A program made the position numbers and the translations under genes. A stretch of DNA of 64,000 bases from DATBSL01 sp964561785 (GTDB lineage Bacteria; Acidobacteriota; Vicinamibacteria; Fen-336). Location: contig CAZLRF010000003.1 in NCBI GenBank assembly GCA_964561785.1, forward strand, positions 1 to 64,000. Reading direction: 5' to 3'. Of this stretch, positions 51,504 to 60,457 are shown piece by piece. A model generated the notes under the pieces. It was not told the origin of the DNA. It was given only the letters and a program-made list of their open reading frames with translations, and ran no database searches. Numbering within the stretch: position 1 is the stretch's first letter; each line of letters begins with the position of its first letter.

Positions 51504-52321
51504 GCGGGCTCTCCCTCGTAGACGAGCGCCGTCCATTCCCCTTCGACGAGCCGGGTCGGGCGCCCGCGGGCCGAGAACGCCTCCTCCACGGCGCCCGCGT
51601 CGGCCTCGAGGATCCCCGAGAGGACCAGGCCGCCGCCGGGGGCGAGGAGCGAGAGGATCTCTTCCGCCCGGTCGACGAGGAGGAGCGCCATCAGGTTGGC
51701 GAGGACGAGGTCGAAGGAGCCGGGGCGCAGGCCCCGTGCGCCGTCGGCCCGGACCACGAGGAGGGGGGCGCCGTTGAGGGCGGCGTGGGCACGGGACGAG
51801 GCGGAGGCTTCCGGGTCGAGGTCGGAGGCCACCACCGGAGAGGCGCCCAGGCGCGCGGCGGCGACGGCGAGAAGCCCGGTTCCGGCGCCGAGGTCCAGCG
51901 TCCGTCCGAGTCGACGGCGCGATGCGAGGCGTTCGAGCGCGCCCAGGCAGAGCCGCGTGGTCTCGTGGGTGCCGGTGCCGAAGGCCCGGCCGGGGTCGAC
52001 GCGGAGCGTCCGCCGGTCGTCGCCCGCGGCGGGCTCCCAGGCCGGCACGATGCGGAAGCCCCCCGCCGAGAACGCGCGGAAGCCCTCGCGGAACCGGGCG
52101 ACCCAGTCCACGTCGGGGACGTCGATCGGCTCGACCGCCGCCCCCGGGGGGAGGGCGGTGGGGACGGCCGTCCCCTCGAAGTAGGCGAGGAGGACGACCC
52201 GGCCGCCCGGCTCGGCCCGGACCTCGATGCCGGCGGTCCCCGCCTCCCACAGCGCGGCGGTGGTCAGGTCCTCGTCGGTCGCGTCGACTCTCACGCGATA
52301 GGCGCGCATCGGCGCTCGCAC
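51500..52321 (-). CDS. prmA: Ribosomal protein L11 methyltransferase
   Basis: A 273-residue SAM methyltransferase. The N-terminal substrate domain ends DVDWVARFREGFRAF. Then RTLRVDPGRAFGTGTHETTRLCL, the SAM loop LDLGAGTGLLAVAAARLGA, and the NLM motif in DLVLANLMALLLV. It trimethylates L11. GTG 52321 is four bases after dnaJ; ATG 52309 is an alternative start. It occupies the classical dnaJ-prmA-rsmE position. Confidence 0.94.
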   Translation of the reverse strand: MRAPMRAYRVRVDATDEDLTTAALWEAGTAGIEVRAEPGGRVVLLAYFEGTAVPTALPPGAAVEPIDVPDVDWVARFREGFRAFSAGGFRIVPAWEPAAGDDRRTLRVDPGRAFGTGTHETTRLCLGALERLASRRRLGRTLDLGAGTGLLAVAAARLGASPVVASDLDPEASASSRAHAALNGAPLLVVRADGARGLRPGSFDLVLANLMALLLVDRAEEILSLLAPGGGLVLSGILEADAGAVEEAFSARGRPTRLVEGEWTALVYEGEPA

Positions 52322-52325
52322 ACGG

Positions 52326-53438
52326 TCAGCCGAGCAGGTCCTTCATCCGCTCGAGGAGCGACTTGTCCTTGTCCTTGAGGTCCGGGACGGGCAGCGTCTT
52401 CGCGAGCTGCTCGAAGAGGCGTCGCTGCTCCGCAGTGAGGTGGCGGGGGACGACCGCACGCACGAGGACGTGGAGGTCTCCGCGGCCCCGGCCGCCGAGG
52501 TGGGGGACGCCCTGTCCCTTCACCCGGAGGACGGTGCCCGACTGCGTGCCCTCGGGCAGGGAGACCTTCGTCTTTCCCCCGTCGAGGGTGGGGACGTCGA
52601 GGGTGGCCCCGAGCGCCGCCTGGGCCACGCTCACCGGCACCTCGCAGAACAGGTTCGTCCCGTCCCGCTTGAAGAAGGGGTGCTCCGCCACCCGCACGAC
52701 GACGTAGAGGTCGCCGGGGGGGACGCCCGGCGGCCCCGGCTCGCCCTCGCCGGAGATGCGGAGCTGGCTCCCGGTGTCGACCCCGGGGGGCACCTTGATC
52801 TGCAGCGTCCGCTCGACGGCGAGGCGTCCCTCGCCGTCGCAGTTCTCGCAGCGCTGGGTGACGATACGCCCCGCGCCGCGGCAGTGGCTGCAGGTGCGGG
52901 CGACGCTGAAGAAGCCCTGCTGGAACGTGACCTGGCCGGCGCCACGGCAGGTGGGGCAGGTGGTCGGCTTCGTCCCCGGGGCGGCGCCGCTGCCCGAGCA
53001 GGTGCCGCAGGGCTCGGCCCTCGGGATCCGGACCTGCGTCTCGGCGCCGAAGGCGGCATCCTCGAGGGAGATCTCGAGGTTGTAGCGCAGGTCCCCTCCG
53101 CGGCGGGGTCCTCGCCGGCGGCCGAAGACGTCCCCGAAGCCGAAGAAGTCGCCGAGGATGTCCGAGAAGTCCGCGAAGATCGTGGGATCGAAGCCCGCCC
53201 CCGCCGCCCCCGACACCCCCGCGTGCCCGTAGGCGTCGTAGCGGCGGCGCTTCTCGGGATCCCCGAGGACGCCGTAGGCCTCCGCCGCCTCCTTGAAGCG
53301 CTCCTCGGCCTGGCGGTCGCCCGGGTTGCGGTCGGGGTGGTGCTTGAGGGCGAGCTTGCGGTAGGCGGACTTCACCTCCTGCTCGGAGGCGTTGCGGGGA
53401 ACGCCGAGGACCTCGTAGTAGTCGCGGGGAGGGCTCAA
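52326..53438 (-). CDS. dnaJ: Chaperone DnaJ
   Basis: A 370-residue type I J protein. J domain with HPD at 34-36, Gly/Phe linker (about 75-115), four CxxCxGxG units (CGTCSGSG, CPTCRGAG, CSHCRGAG, CENCDGEG), then two C-terminal domains. It cooperates with DnaK and GrpE. TTG 53438 is the start before SPPRDYYEVLGV. It is 7 nt after dnaK. Confidence 0.97.
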   Translation of the reverse strand: MSPPRDYYEVLGVPRNASEQEVKSAYRKLALKHHPDRNPGDRQAEERFKEAAEAYGVLGDPEKRRRYDAYGHAGVSGAAGAGFDPTIFADFSDILGDFFGFGDVFGRRRGPRRGGDLRYNLEISLEDAAFGAETQVRIPRAEPCGTCSGSGAAPGTKPTTCPTCRGAGQVTFQQGFFSVARTCSHCRGAGRIVTQRCENCDGEGRLAVERTLQIKVPPGVDTGSQLRISGEGEPGPPGVPPGDLYVVVRVAEHPFFKRDGTNLFCEVPVSVAQAALGATLDVPTLDGGKTKVSLPEGTQSGTVLRVKGQGVPHLGGRGRGDLHVLVRAVVPRHLTAEQRRLFEQLAKTLPVPDLKDKDKSLLERMKDLLG

Positions 53439-53445
53439 CGCGCCG

Positions 53446-55254
53446 TCACGGGCGGAGCATCGCCTGGCCGATGATCCCCGCCGCCTTCTCCATCTCGCCG
53501 AGGCGGGCCCGCAGGTCTTCGAGCGTCCCGTCCGCTTTCGCCTTCTTGGCCTTCTCGATCGAGTCGAGGATGCGCTGCTGCTCCTCCGGGGTGAGCTTGT
53601 CCTCGAGCGCCTGCACCGAGCGCATCGTGTTGGTCACGAGCCCGTCGAGCTGGCGGCCCACCGCCTCTCTCTCCTTGCGCTCGCGGTCCTCGGCGTCGCG
53701 GGCCCGGGTCTCCTCGGCCATGCGCTTGACGTCGGCCTGGCTGAGGCCGCCCGAGGGGTGGATCGTCATCGCCTGGGCCCGGCCCGTGGCCTGGTCGGTT
53801 GCGGCGACGGTCACGATCCCGTTGACGTCGATCTCGAACGTGACCTCGATCTGGGGCACGCCCCGCGGGGCGGGGGGGATGCTGGTCAGCTCGAACTTGG
53901 CGAGGCTCTTGTTGTAGGCCGCCATGTCGCTTTCGCCCTGCAGCACGTGGACCTCGACCCGGGTCTGGTTGTCGGCCACCGTGGTGAACACCCGGCTCTT
54001 GCGGGTCGGGATCGTGCTGTTGCGCTCGATGAGCGGGGTGAACGTGCCGTCCTTGGTCTCGATGCCGAGGGTGTGGGGGGTCACGTCGAGGAGGACGAGG
54101 TCCTTGACCTCGCCCTGGATGATCCCGGTCTGGATCGCCGCTCCCATCGCGACGCCCTCGTCGGGGTTCACCGCCCGGTTCGGCTCCTTGCCGAACACCC
54201 GCCGCACGAGCTCGGTCACCTTCGGGGCGCGCGTCTGGCCGCCGACGAGCAGGACCTCGTCGATCTGCTCGGGCTTGAGGCCGGCCTGGGCGAGGCAGTC
54301 CTCGCACGGGGGGATCGTCTTCTCGAGCAGCTCGTCGGTCAGCTCCTCGTACTTCTGCCGCGTGAGCACCGTGTTGAGGTGCTTGGGGCCGGAGGCGTCC
54401 GCGGAGATGAACGGCAGCACGATCTCGGTCTGCTGGGCCGTGCTGAGCTCGCACTTGGCCTTCTCCGCGGCCTCCTTCAGCCGCTGGAGGGCCATGCGGT
54501 CCTGCCTGAGGTCGATGCCCGACTCGCGCTGGAACTCGCCGATCAGCCAGTCGATGATGCGCTGGTCGAAGTCCTCGCCCCCGAGGTAGGTGTTGCCGCC
54601 GGTGGCCCGGACCTGGAACAGCCCGTCCGCCATCTCGAGGATCGTGATGTCGAACGTGCCGCCGCCGAGGTCGTACACGGCCACGAACTGCCCGCTCTTG
54701 GCGGTGTTCTTGAGACCGTAGGCGAGCGCGGCGGCGGTGGGCTCGTTGATGATGCGAGACACCTTGAGGCCGGCGATGAGGCCGGCATCCTTCGTGGCCT
54801 GCCGCTGGGGATCCGAGAAGTAGGCGGGCACCGTGATGATGGCCTCCTCGACCGGCTCGCCGAGGTAGTCCTCCGCCGCCGCCTTGAGCTTCTGGAGGAT
54901 GAAGGACGAGATCTCGGGGGGGGAGTAGACCTTGTCCTCGATCTGGATGTGGATGTCCTTGTTCGGCGCCTCGACGAGCTGGAACGGCAGGAGCTTGTGG
55001 GCCTCCTGCGACTCCGGGTCGTCGTACTTGCGCCCGATGAGCCGCTTCACCGCGAAGACGGTGTTCTTCGGGTTGGTGAGGGCCTGCCGCTTGGCGATCT
55101 GCCCGACGAGGCGCTCGCCCTTGGCCGTGAAGCCGACGATCGAGGGCGTCGTGCGGGCGCCCTCCTGGTTCGGGATGACCTGGGGGACGCCCCCCTCCAT
55201 CACCGCGACGCACGAGTTCGTCGTCCCGAGGTCGATGCCGATCATCTTGCCCAC
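53446..55254 (-). CDS. dnaK: Chaperone DnaK (Hsp70), short C-terminus
   Basis: 602 residues. ATPase domain: GIDLGTTNSCVAVMEGG, VYDLGGGTFDITILE and VLLVGGQTRAPKV. The substrate domain begins near LLDVTPHTLGIETKDG (His where Leu-Ser is usual), and the helical lid ends IIGQAMLRP. The flexible acidic tail of about 30 residues found in most DnaKs is absent. GTG 55254 follows GCGAGG. It sits between grpE and dnaJ. Confidence 0.97.
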   Translation of the reverse strand: MGKMIGIDLGTTNSCVAVMEGGVPQVIPNQEGARTTPSIVGFTAKGERLVGQIAKRQALTNPKNTVFAVKRLIGRKYDDPESQEAHKLLPFQLVEAPNKDIHIQIEDKVYSPPEISSFILQKLKAAAEDYLGEPVEEAIITVPAYFSDPQRQATKDAGLIAGLKVSRIINEPTAAALAYGLKNTAKSGQFVAVYDLGGGTFDITILEMADGLFQVRATGGNTYLGGEDFDQRIIDWLIGEFQRESGIDLRQDRMALQRLKEAAEKAKCELSTAQQTEIVLPFISADASGPKHLNTVLTRQKYEELTDELLEKTIPPCEDCLAQAGLKPEQIDEVLLVGGQTRAPKVTELVRRVFGKEPNRAVNPDEGVAMGAAIQTGIIQGEVKDLVLLDVTPHTLGIETKDGTFTPLIERNSTIPTRKSRVFTTVADNQTRVEVHVLQGESDMAAYNKSLAKFELTSIPPAPRGVPQIEVTFEIDVNGIVTVAATDQATGRAQAMTIHPSGGLSQADVKRMAEETRARDAEDRERKEREAVGRQLDGLVTNTMRSVQALEDKLTPEEQQRILDSIEKAKKAKADGTLEDLRARLGEMEKAAGIIGQAMLRP

Positions 55255-55273
55255 GGTGGAACCTCGCTCCTGG

Positions 55274-55906
55274 TTACTCCGCCCGTCCCTGCCCGGCGTC
55301 CGCCCCCCCCGCCGGGCCGCCGCCCGCGCTCGCCACCTTCACGAGGGCCGGCCGCAGGAGGCGGTCCTTGTACGTGTAGCCCTTGCGGAAGACCTCCGCC
55401 ACCGTTCCCTCCTCGAACCCCGCCGCCGGCTCGTGCAGGATCGCCTGGTGGAGCGCGGGGTCGAAGCGCTCGCCGAGCGGGGCGATCGCGACGACGCCCA
55501 GCGAGTCGAGGAGCGCCACGAGCTCGCGGTGGGTCAGCTCCACCCCCTCGCGCAGGCCGCTGTCGGCCCCGCCCGCGGCGAGCGCCCGCTCCAGGTTGTC
55601 CACGGTGTCGAGCAGCCGCCGGAGGACGGCCGTCTCCGCTTCGACCGCGGCCGCGGCCCGCTCGCGCTCGGCCCGCCGCCTGAAGTTCTCGAAGTCGGCG
55701 CGCCGGCGCAGGAGGGTCTCCTTCAGCTCGTCGCGCTCCCTGCGGAGGGCCGCGACCTCGTCCTCGGCTCCGGTCGAAGGCTCCTCCGGGCGCCCCTCCG
55801 CCGGCTCGAGGGCCAGGTCCGGGGCCGCCGCGTCCTCGCGTGCGGGCTCCGCCGCGGCCGGGGCCGGCACCGCGACCGCGTCGCCCCCGTTGCCCTTTCC
55901 GCTCAC
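55274..55906 (-). CDS. grpE: Nucleotide exchange factor GrpE
   Basis: 210 residues. A Pro/Ala/Glu-rich unstructured head (about 1-45) precedes a long coiled coil (EVAALRRERDELKETLLRRRADFENFRRRAERE). The beta domain has LLDSLGVVAIAPLGERFDPALHQAIL and GTVAEVFRKGYTYKDRLLRPALVKV. It releases ADP from DnaK. GTG 55906 overlaps the hrcA stop (GTGA). Confidence 0.96.
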   Translation of the reverse strand: MSGKGNGGDAVAVPAPAAAEPAREDAAAPDLALEPAEGRPEEPSTGAEDEVAALRRERDELKETLLRRRADFENFRRRAERERAAAAVEAETAVLRRLLDTVDNLERALAAGGADSGLREGVELTHRELVALLDSLGVVAIAPLGERFDPALHQAILHEPAAGFEEGTVAEVFRKGYTYKDRLLRPALVKVASAGGGPAGGADAGQGRAE

Positions 55907-56949
55907 GTCGTGTGCCCCTGGAGGACCTCGGAGACCGCCCGCGCCACGTGGTCGACGAGGGAGACGACGTGGGCGTACTCCATGCGGGTCGAGCCGAGAA
56001 CGCCCAGGGCGAGGCCGGAGTCCCCTTCGAGCCGGCAGCTGGCCGTCACGAGCGACACGTCCCGCAGCTCGGGCTCCGGGTTCTCGTGGCCGATGAACAC
56101 GCGGATCCCGTCGCCGCAGATGCACGCGTTGAGGATGCGGACGAGCCGGCTCTTCTCCTCGAACGTCCGGAACAGCGAGCGCATCCGGGCGAGGTCCTCG
56201 AAGCCGGGCTGGCTGAGGATGTTGGAGGCCCCGTCGAGGTACACGCTCGCTTCGCCCTCGGGCAGGGCGAAGGCCTTCTCGCCGAGCGCCACCACCTTCT
56301 GGAGGAGCGAGTCGTACAGGGCCTTCTCCTCCTTCATCACCTCGAGCAGGCGGGAGCGGATCTCCCCGAGGGGCACCCCGGCGTAGTGCGCGTTGAGGTA
56401 GTTCGCGCACGCCTGCAGCTCGGCGGGGTCGATGCGCTCCTCGACCTCGATGACCTTCTGGGAGACGAGGCCGGAGGCGGAGACCATCACCACGAGGATC
56501 CGGGGAGGGGCGAGGGGCACGAGATCCACGTGGCGGAAGCTCGTCCGCGCGATGTCCGGGGCGAGGACGAATCCCACGTTCCGGCTGAGCCGGGAGAGGA
56601 TCTGCGACGCGCGCTCCATCGTCTGCTGCGCGGAGGCCTCGGGCGACCGCAGCTCGCTCGCGATCCGCGCCGCCTCGCCGGGGGGCAGGGGGTGCGGGTC
56701 CATGAGCGCGTCGACGTACACCCGGTAGCCGTCGTCGGTGGGAACGCGGCCGGCGCTCGTGTGGGGGTGGTCGAGATACCCGAGGGCCTCGAGGTCCGCC
56801 ATGATGGCCCGCAGCGAGGCGGGGGACAGCGCGCGGCCGAGGGCCCGGGAGAGCGTCTGCGAGCCCACCGGCTCGCCGGTGTCGAGGTGGAGGCGGATGA
56901 GCGTCCGCAGGACCTCGCGGCGGCGGTCGTCCAGTGGGGGCGCGGTCAT
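55903..56949 (-). CDS. hrcA: Heat-inducible transcription repressor HrcA
   Basis: 348 residues. The winged helix is at about 1-75 (REVLRTLIRLHLDTGEPVGSQTLSRAL, DLEALGYLDHPHTSAGRVPTDDGYRVYVD), followed by the GAF-like domain with a late IGHENPEPELRDVSLVTASC. HrcA normally binds the CIRCE repeat, but no CIRCE is visible before this operon. First gene of hrcA-grpE-dnaK-dnaJ-prmA-rsmE. A TATAAT lies 12 nt before the ATG with no ribosome site. Confidence 0.96.
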   Translation of the reverse strand: MTAPPLDDRRREVLRTLIRLHLDTGEPVGSQTLSRALGRALSPASLRAIMADLEALGYLDHPHTSAGRVPTDDGYRVYVDALMDPHPLPPGEAARIASELRSPEASAQQTMERASQILSRLSRNVGFVLAPDIARTSFRHVDLVPLAPPRILVVMVSASGLVSQKVIEVEERIDPAELQACANYLNAHYAGVPLGEIRSRLLEVMKEEKALYDSLLQKVVALGEKAFALPEGEASVYLDGASNILSQPGFEDLARMRSLFRTFEEKSRLVRILNACICGDGIRVFIGHENPEPELRDVSLVTASCRLEGDSGLALGVLGSTRMEYAHVVSLVDHVARAVSEVLQGHTT

Positions 56950-56961
56950 CGCTGACCGATC

Positions 56962-56967
56962 ATTATA
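56962..56967 (-). promoter_or_regulatory. -10 element (TATAAT) of the heat-shock operon
   Basis: A perfect TATAAT, preceded by GGG, lies 12 nt before the hrcA ATG. The start of transcription would be about 5 nt before the ATG. No TTGACA-like -35 and no CIRCE (TTAGCACTC and its complement) in the surrounding sequence. Confidence 0.6.
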
Positions 56968-56973
56968 CCCGGT

Positions 56974-58455
56974 TCAGTCGATCTGGGCGCGCTGGAGCCG
57001 GCCGCTGAAGTCGACGTAGATGCTCTTCCACTCCGAGAAGACCTCGAGGGCCTGGACGCACGCCTCGCGGTGGCCGTTGCCCGTCCCCTTGGTCCCGCCG
57101 AACGGGAGGTGTGTCTCCGCTCCGATCGTGGGGGCGTTGACGTAGAAGATGCCGGTGTACATGTCCCTCATCGCCCTGAAGGCCTTGTTGACGTCCTGGG
57201 TGTAGATCGAGGCGGACAGCCCGTACTCGACCGAGTTGCCGACCTCGATCGCCTCCTCGAGGGACCGCACGGGGATCACGGAGACGACCGGTCCGAAGAT
57301 CTCCTCGCGGGCCACGCGCATCCTCGGCGAGCAGTCGCCGAAGATCGTGGGCTCGTGGAAGTAGCCCTTGGCGTGCGCGCCGCCCGAGAGGCGGCTGCCG
57401 CCGGCGAGGAGCTTCGCTCCCTCGTCCTTCCCGATCCTCACGTAGCGCTCCACCGTCTCGAGCTGGCCCGCGTTGACGCAGGGCCCCATCTGGGTCCTCG
57501 GGTCGAGGCCGTCGCCCACCCGCAGGCCCTTCGCCCCCGCCACGAAGCGCTCGACGAACTCGGCGTAGACCTTCTCGTGGACGGCGACCCGGCTCGCCGC
57601 GGTGCAGCGCTGTCCGGTGGTGCCGAAGCCGCCCCACAGGGCGCCTTCCACCGCGAGGTCGAGCCTCGCGTCGTCCATCACCATGATGACGTTCTTGCCG
57701 CCCATCTCGAGGTGGCAGTGCTTGAATCCGGGAGCGCAGGCCTCCGACACCTTGCGGCCGATCTCGGTCGAGCCGGTGAAGGACACGATCCCGACGTCGG
57801 CGTGCGACATCAGGGGCGTTCCGACCCTCGAGCCGCTGCCGGTGACCATGTTCACGACGCCCGGGGGCAGGCCGGCCTCCTCGAGGACCTTCACGAGGTT
57901 GACCACGGACAGGGGCGTGTCCGTGGCCGGCTTGATCACGACCGTGTTGCCGAGGACGAGGGCGGGCATCATCTTCCACGAGGGGATCGCCATCGGGAAG
58001 TTCCAGGGCGTGATGAGCCCGGCGATGCCCACCGGCTGGCGCACCGACATCTGGAACTTGTCCGGCATCTCGGACGGCGTGGTCTGGCCGAACTGCCGGC
58101 GGCCCTCGCCCGCCATGTAGTACGTCATGTCGATCGCTTCCTGGACGTCCCCGCGGGTCTCGTCCAGGATCTTGCCCATCTCCCGCGTCATGTCGCGGGC
58201 CAGCTCCTCCTTGCGGCGCAGCAGGACCTCGGCCGCGCGGTAGAGGATCTCCCCCCGCTTCGGGGCGGGGAGGGCCTTCCAGCGGGGGAACGCCTCGCGG
58301 GCGGCGGCGACGGCGGCCTCGACGTCCTCGGGGCCGGAATCGGCGAAGCGGCCGACGAGCTCGGTCGTGTCGGCCGGGTTGCGGTTCTCGAAGGTGCGCC
58401 CCGAGGCGGCGGGGACCCACTGGCCGGCGACGTAGTTCCCGAAGGTGGCGGCCAT
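56974..58455 (-). CDS. NAD(P)-dependent aldehyde dehydrogenase (semialdehyde type)
   Basis: 493 residues of the ALDH superfamily: TPWNFPMAIPSWKMMPALVLGNTVVIKPA, catalytic Glu250 in LEMGGKN, nucleophile Cys284 in GQRCTAASR, and HLPFGGTKGTGNGHREA near the end. The C-terminal wording resembles alpha-aminoadipate and ketoglutarate semialdehyde dehydrogenases, so an amino-acid or sugar-acid semialdehyde is a likely substrate. It starts 8 nt after bactofilin with GGAGGGACC as ribosome site. Confidence 0.88.
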   Translation of the reverse strand: MAATFGNYVAGQWVPAASGRTFENRNPADTTELVGRFADSGPEDVEAAVAAAREAFPRWKALPAPKRGEILYRAAEVLLRRKEELARDMTREMGKILDETRGDVQEAIDMTYYMAGEGRRQFGQTTPSEMPDKFQMSVRQPVGIAGLITPWNFPMAIPSWKMMPALVLGNTVVIKPATDTPLSVVNLVKVLEEAGLPPGVVNMVTGSGSRVGTPLMSHADVGIVSFTGSTEIGRKVSEACAPGFKHCHLEMGGKNVIMVMDDARLDLAVEGALWGGFGTTGQRCTAASRVAVHEKVYAEFVERFVAGAKGLRVGDGLDPRTQMGPCVNAGQLETVERYVRIGKDEGAKLLAGGSRLSGGAHAKGYFHEPTIFGDCSPRMRVAREEIFGPVVSVIPVRSLEEAIEVGNSVEYGLSASIYTQDVNKAFRAMRDMYTGIFYVNAPTIGAETHLPFGGTKGTGNGHREACVQALEVFSEWKSIYVDFSGRLQRAQID

Positions 58456-58463
58456 GGTCCCTC

Positions 58464-58895
58464 CTACGCCGGCTCGCCGTCGCGGCGCGGCGACATGTCG
58501 CTGTTGCCCCGGAACGTGGCCCCCTCGACGATCACGACCCGGGGGGCGCGGATGTTCCCGGTGAGCTTGCCGCTCGCCTCGATCTCCACCCGCTGCGTCG
58601 CGTGGCAGTCACCGACGAGCTCTCCCGCCACCACGACCGTCTGGGCGGTGACCGTGGCCTTGACCGTGCCGCCGAGCGCGACCCGCAGGTCGCCCGTGAT
58701 CCGGACGGTGCCCTCGACGAGCCCCTCGACCACGACGGTCTCCGCGCCGGTGATCTCTCCCTTGATCTGTGTCTTGGGTCCCACCACGCACGCCGTGGCG
58801 GCGGCCCGGGCCGGGGCCGGGGTCGCCGGGGGGGCGGCAGCCGGGCGAACGTGCGGCTCCGCGGCCTTCTGCTCGGGCTTGCCGAAGATTCCCAT
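58464..58895 (-). CDS. Bactofilin
   Basis: A 143-residue cytoskeletal polymer protein. A Pro/Ala-rich head (about 1-35) precedes a right-handed beta-helix built from short repeats: TQIKGEITGAETVVVEGLVEG, VVVAGELVGDCHATQRVEIEASGKLTGNIRAPRVVIVEGATFRG. Bactofilins form filaments that position envelope enzymes. ATG 58895 has GGAGGAGC upstream. It follows tRNA-Gly by 44 nt on the same strand. Confidence 0.93.
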   Translation of the reverse strand: MGIFGKPEQKAAEPHVRPAAAPPATPAPARAAATACVVGPKTQIKGEITGAETVVVEGLVEGTVRITGDLRVALGGTVKATVTAQTVVVAGELVGDCHATQRVEIEASGKLTGNIRAPRVVIVEGATFRGNSDMSPRRDGEPA

Positions 58896-58939
58896 GTGCT
58901 CCTCCAGAGGGTCGGCCCGCCGCCGGGGCGTGGGGCGGG

Positions 58940-59015
58940 TGGAGCGGGCGACGGGATTCGAACCCGCGACTCCGAGCTTGGGAAGCTCGTACTCTACCAG
59001 CTGAGCTACGCCCGC
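58940..59015 (-). tRNA. tRNA-Gly (anticodon CCC)
   Basis: On the minus strand: acceptor GCGGGCG/CGCCCGC, D-arm GCTC-AGCTGGTA-GAGT, anticodon stem CGAGC/GCTCG with loop TTCCCAA (anticodon CCC from 58980-58982), T-arm GCGGG-TTCGAAT-CCCGT, and encoded CCA. Confidence 0.96.
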
Positions 59016-59036
59016 ATGCGTGCGCTCGACTTCGGG

Positions 59037-59065
59037 ATGATAGCGACCGCCTCCGGCCCGGTCAA
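59037..59065 (-). promoter_or_regulatory. tRNA-Gly promoter (TTGACC-N17-TATCAT)
   Basis: On the minus strand -35 TTGACC is at 59065-59060 and -10 TATCAT at 59042-59037, with a 17-nt spacer. The tRNA 5' end is 21 nt further on. It lies in the 80-nt gap after the phosphomannomutase gene. Confidence 0.75.
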
Positions 59066-59095
59066 GGCGACTCGGCCGCCGGGCCGCGGGGCCGG

Positions 59096-60445
59096 CTAGG
59101 ACCGGACGAGGGCGAGGACCTCGTCGCGGCGTCGCTCCATGTCTTCCCGCGTCCCCGCCTCGAGGTTGAGACGCAGGAGCGGCTCGGTGTTCGAGGGGCG
59201 GACATTGAAGTGCCAGTCGTCGTAGTCCACGGAGATGCCGTCCAGCCGGCTGATGCGGCCGTCGCGGTAGCGCTCCTCGATGCGCGCGAGCGCACGCTCG
59301 ACGTCGCCGACCCGGGAGTTGACCTCCCCGGAGATGTGGTAGCGCTCGCGCAGGGGAGCGAGGATCTGGCTGAGCCTTCGTCCCTCGCGGCCGAGCTTCT
59401 CGAGCATCAGGAGGGCGGGGATCATGCCGTTGTCGGCGAACCAGTTCTCCCGGAAGTAGAAGTGCCCGGAGACCTCGCCCCCGAACACGGCCTGCTCGTC
59501 GCGCATGCGCTTCTTGATGAACGCGTGCCCGACGCGGTTCATGAGGGGCACGCCGCCGGCCGCTCGCACGCGGTCGGCGACCGCGCGCGAGGCGCGCACG
59601 TCGTAGACGATCTTCGCCCCCGGCTCGCGTCGGGCGAAGGCCTCCCCGAGCAGCGCGGTCACGAAGTCTCCCGGAACGTACTCGCCGGTGTCGTCCACGA
59701 AGAAGCAGCGGTCCGCGTCCCCGTCCCACGCGATCCCGAGGTCGGCCCCCTCCGCCCGCACGCGCTCGACGACGTCGCGCCGGTTCTCCTCGACCAGCGG
59801 GTCGGCAGGGTGATTGGGGAAGGTCCCGTCGAGGTCGAAGTACATCCTCACCGTGTCGACCGGGAGGTGGCGAAAGATCGCCTCCGCCCCCACCGCGCCC
59901 ATCCCGTTCGCGGCGTCGAGGACGACCTTGAGGCGGGGGATGGCCGCGACGTGGACGAAGGAGAGGCAGTGGCGCGCGTAGTCCTCGCCGACGGCGACCT
60001 GCCGAAGCGTCCCCACGGGGGGGGCGGCCTCGGCGTAGCGGCCCTCGGCCAGCCAGCCCCGGATCTCCTTGATCCCCGCGTCGCCGGAGAGGGCGAGCGC
60101 CCCCTGGCGGACCAGCTTCATCCCGTTCCACTCGCGCGGGTTGTGCGACGCGGTGACGATCGCGCCGCCGTCGAGGCCGCTGCAGGCCACGTGGTAGTAG
60201 AGCATGTCGGTGCCGACGACCCCGATGTCGGTCACCTCCGCCCCCTGGGCGCGCGCCCCGTCCACGAACGCGGCCGCGAGCTCGGGCGAGGAGAGCCGGC
60301 AGTCGCGCCCGACCGCCACGCGCCGCGCGCCCAGGTAGTCGACGAACGCGCGGCCCACGCGGCGGGCCACCTCGGCGTGGATCTGCCCCGGGTAGACGCC
60401 ACGGATGTCGTAGGCCTTGAAGATCGAGAGGTCGATCGTCGCCAT
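59096..60445 (-). CDS. Phosphomannomutase/phosphoglucomutase
   Basis: 449 residues of the alpha-D-phosphohexomutase family. Sugar-binding opening FKAYDIRGVYPGQI, phosphoserine Ser100 in TASHNP, metal loop DGDADR, GGEVSGHFYFRE, and phosphate loop RPSNTEPLLRL. It interconverts hexose 6- and 1-phosphates, feeding GDP-mannose or UDP/dTDP-glucose. It lies 12 nt after the nucleotidyltransferase gene, so the two form a sugar-nucleotide pair for the polysaccharide locus. Confidence 0.94.
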   Translation of the reverse strand: MATIDLSIFKAYDIRGVYPGQIHAEVARRVGRAFVDYLGARRVAVGRDCRLSSPELAAAFVDGARAQGAEVTDIGVVGTDMLYYHVACSGLDGGAIVTASHNPREWNGMKLVRQGALALSGDAGIKEIRGWLAEGRYAEAAPPVGTLRQVAVGEDYARHCLSFVHVAAIPRLKVVLDAANGMGAVGAEAIFRHLPVDTVRMYFDLDGTFPNHPADPLVEENRRDVVERVRAEGADLGIAWDGDADRCFFVDDTGEYVPGDFVTALLGEAFARREPGAKIVYDVRASRAVADRVRAAGGVPLMNRVGHAFIKKRMRDEQAVFGGEVSGHFYFRENWFADNGMIPALLMLEKLGREGRRLSQILAPLRERYHISGEVNSRVGDVERALARIEERYRDGRISRLDGISVDYDDWHFNVRPSNTEPLLRLNLEAGTREDMERRRDEVLALVRS

Positions 60446-60457
60446 GGGGGCTCCTGC

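Noticed and set aside
56900..57000. A CIRCE element for HrcA
   Set aside because: No TTAGCACTC or GAGTGCTAA-like half-sites are present near hrcA.
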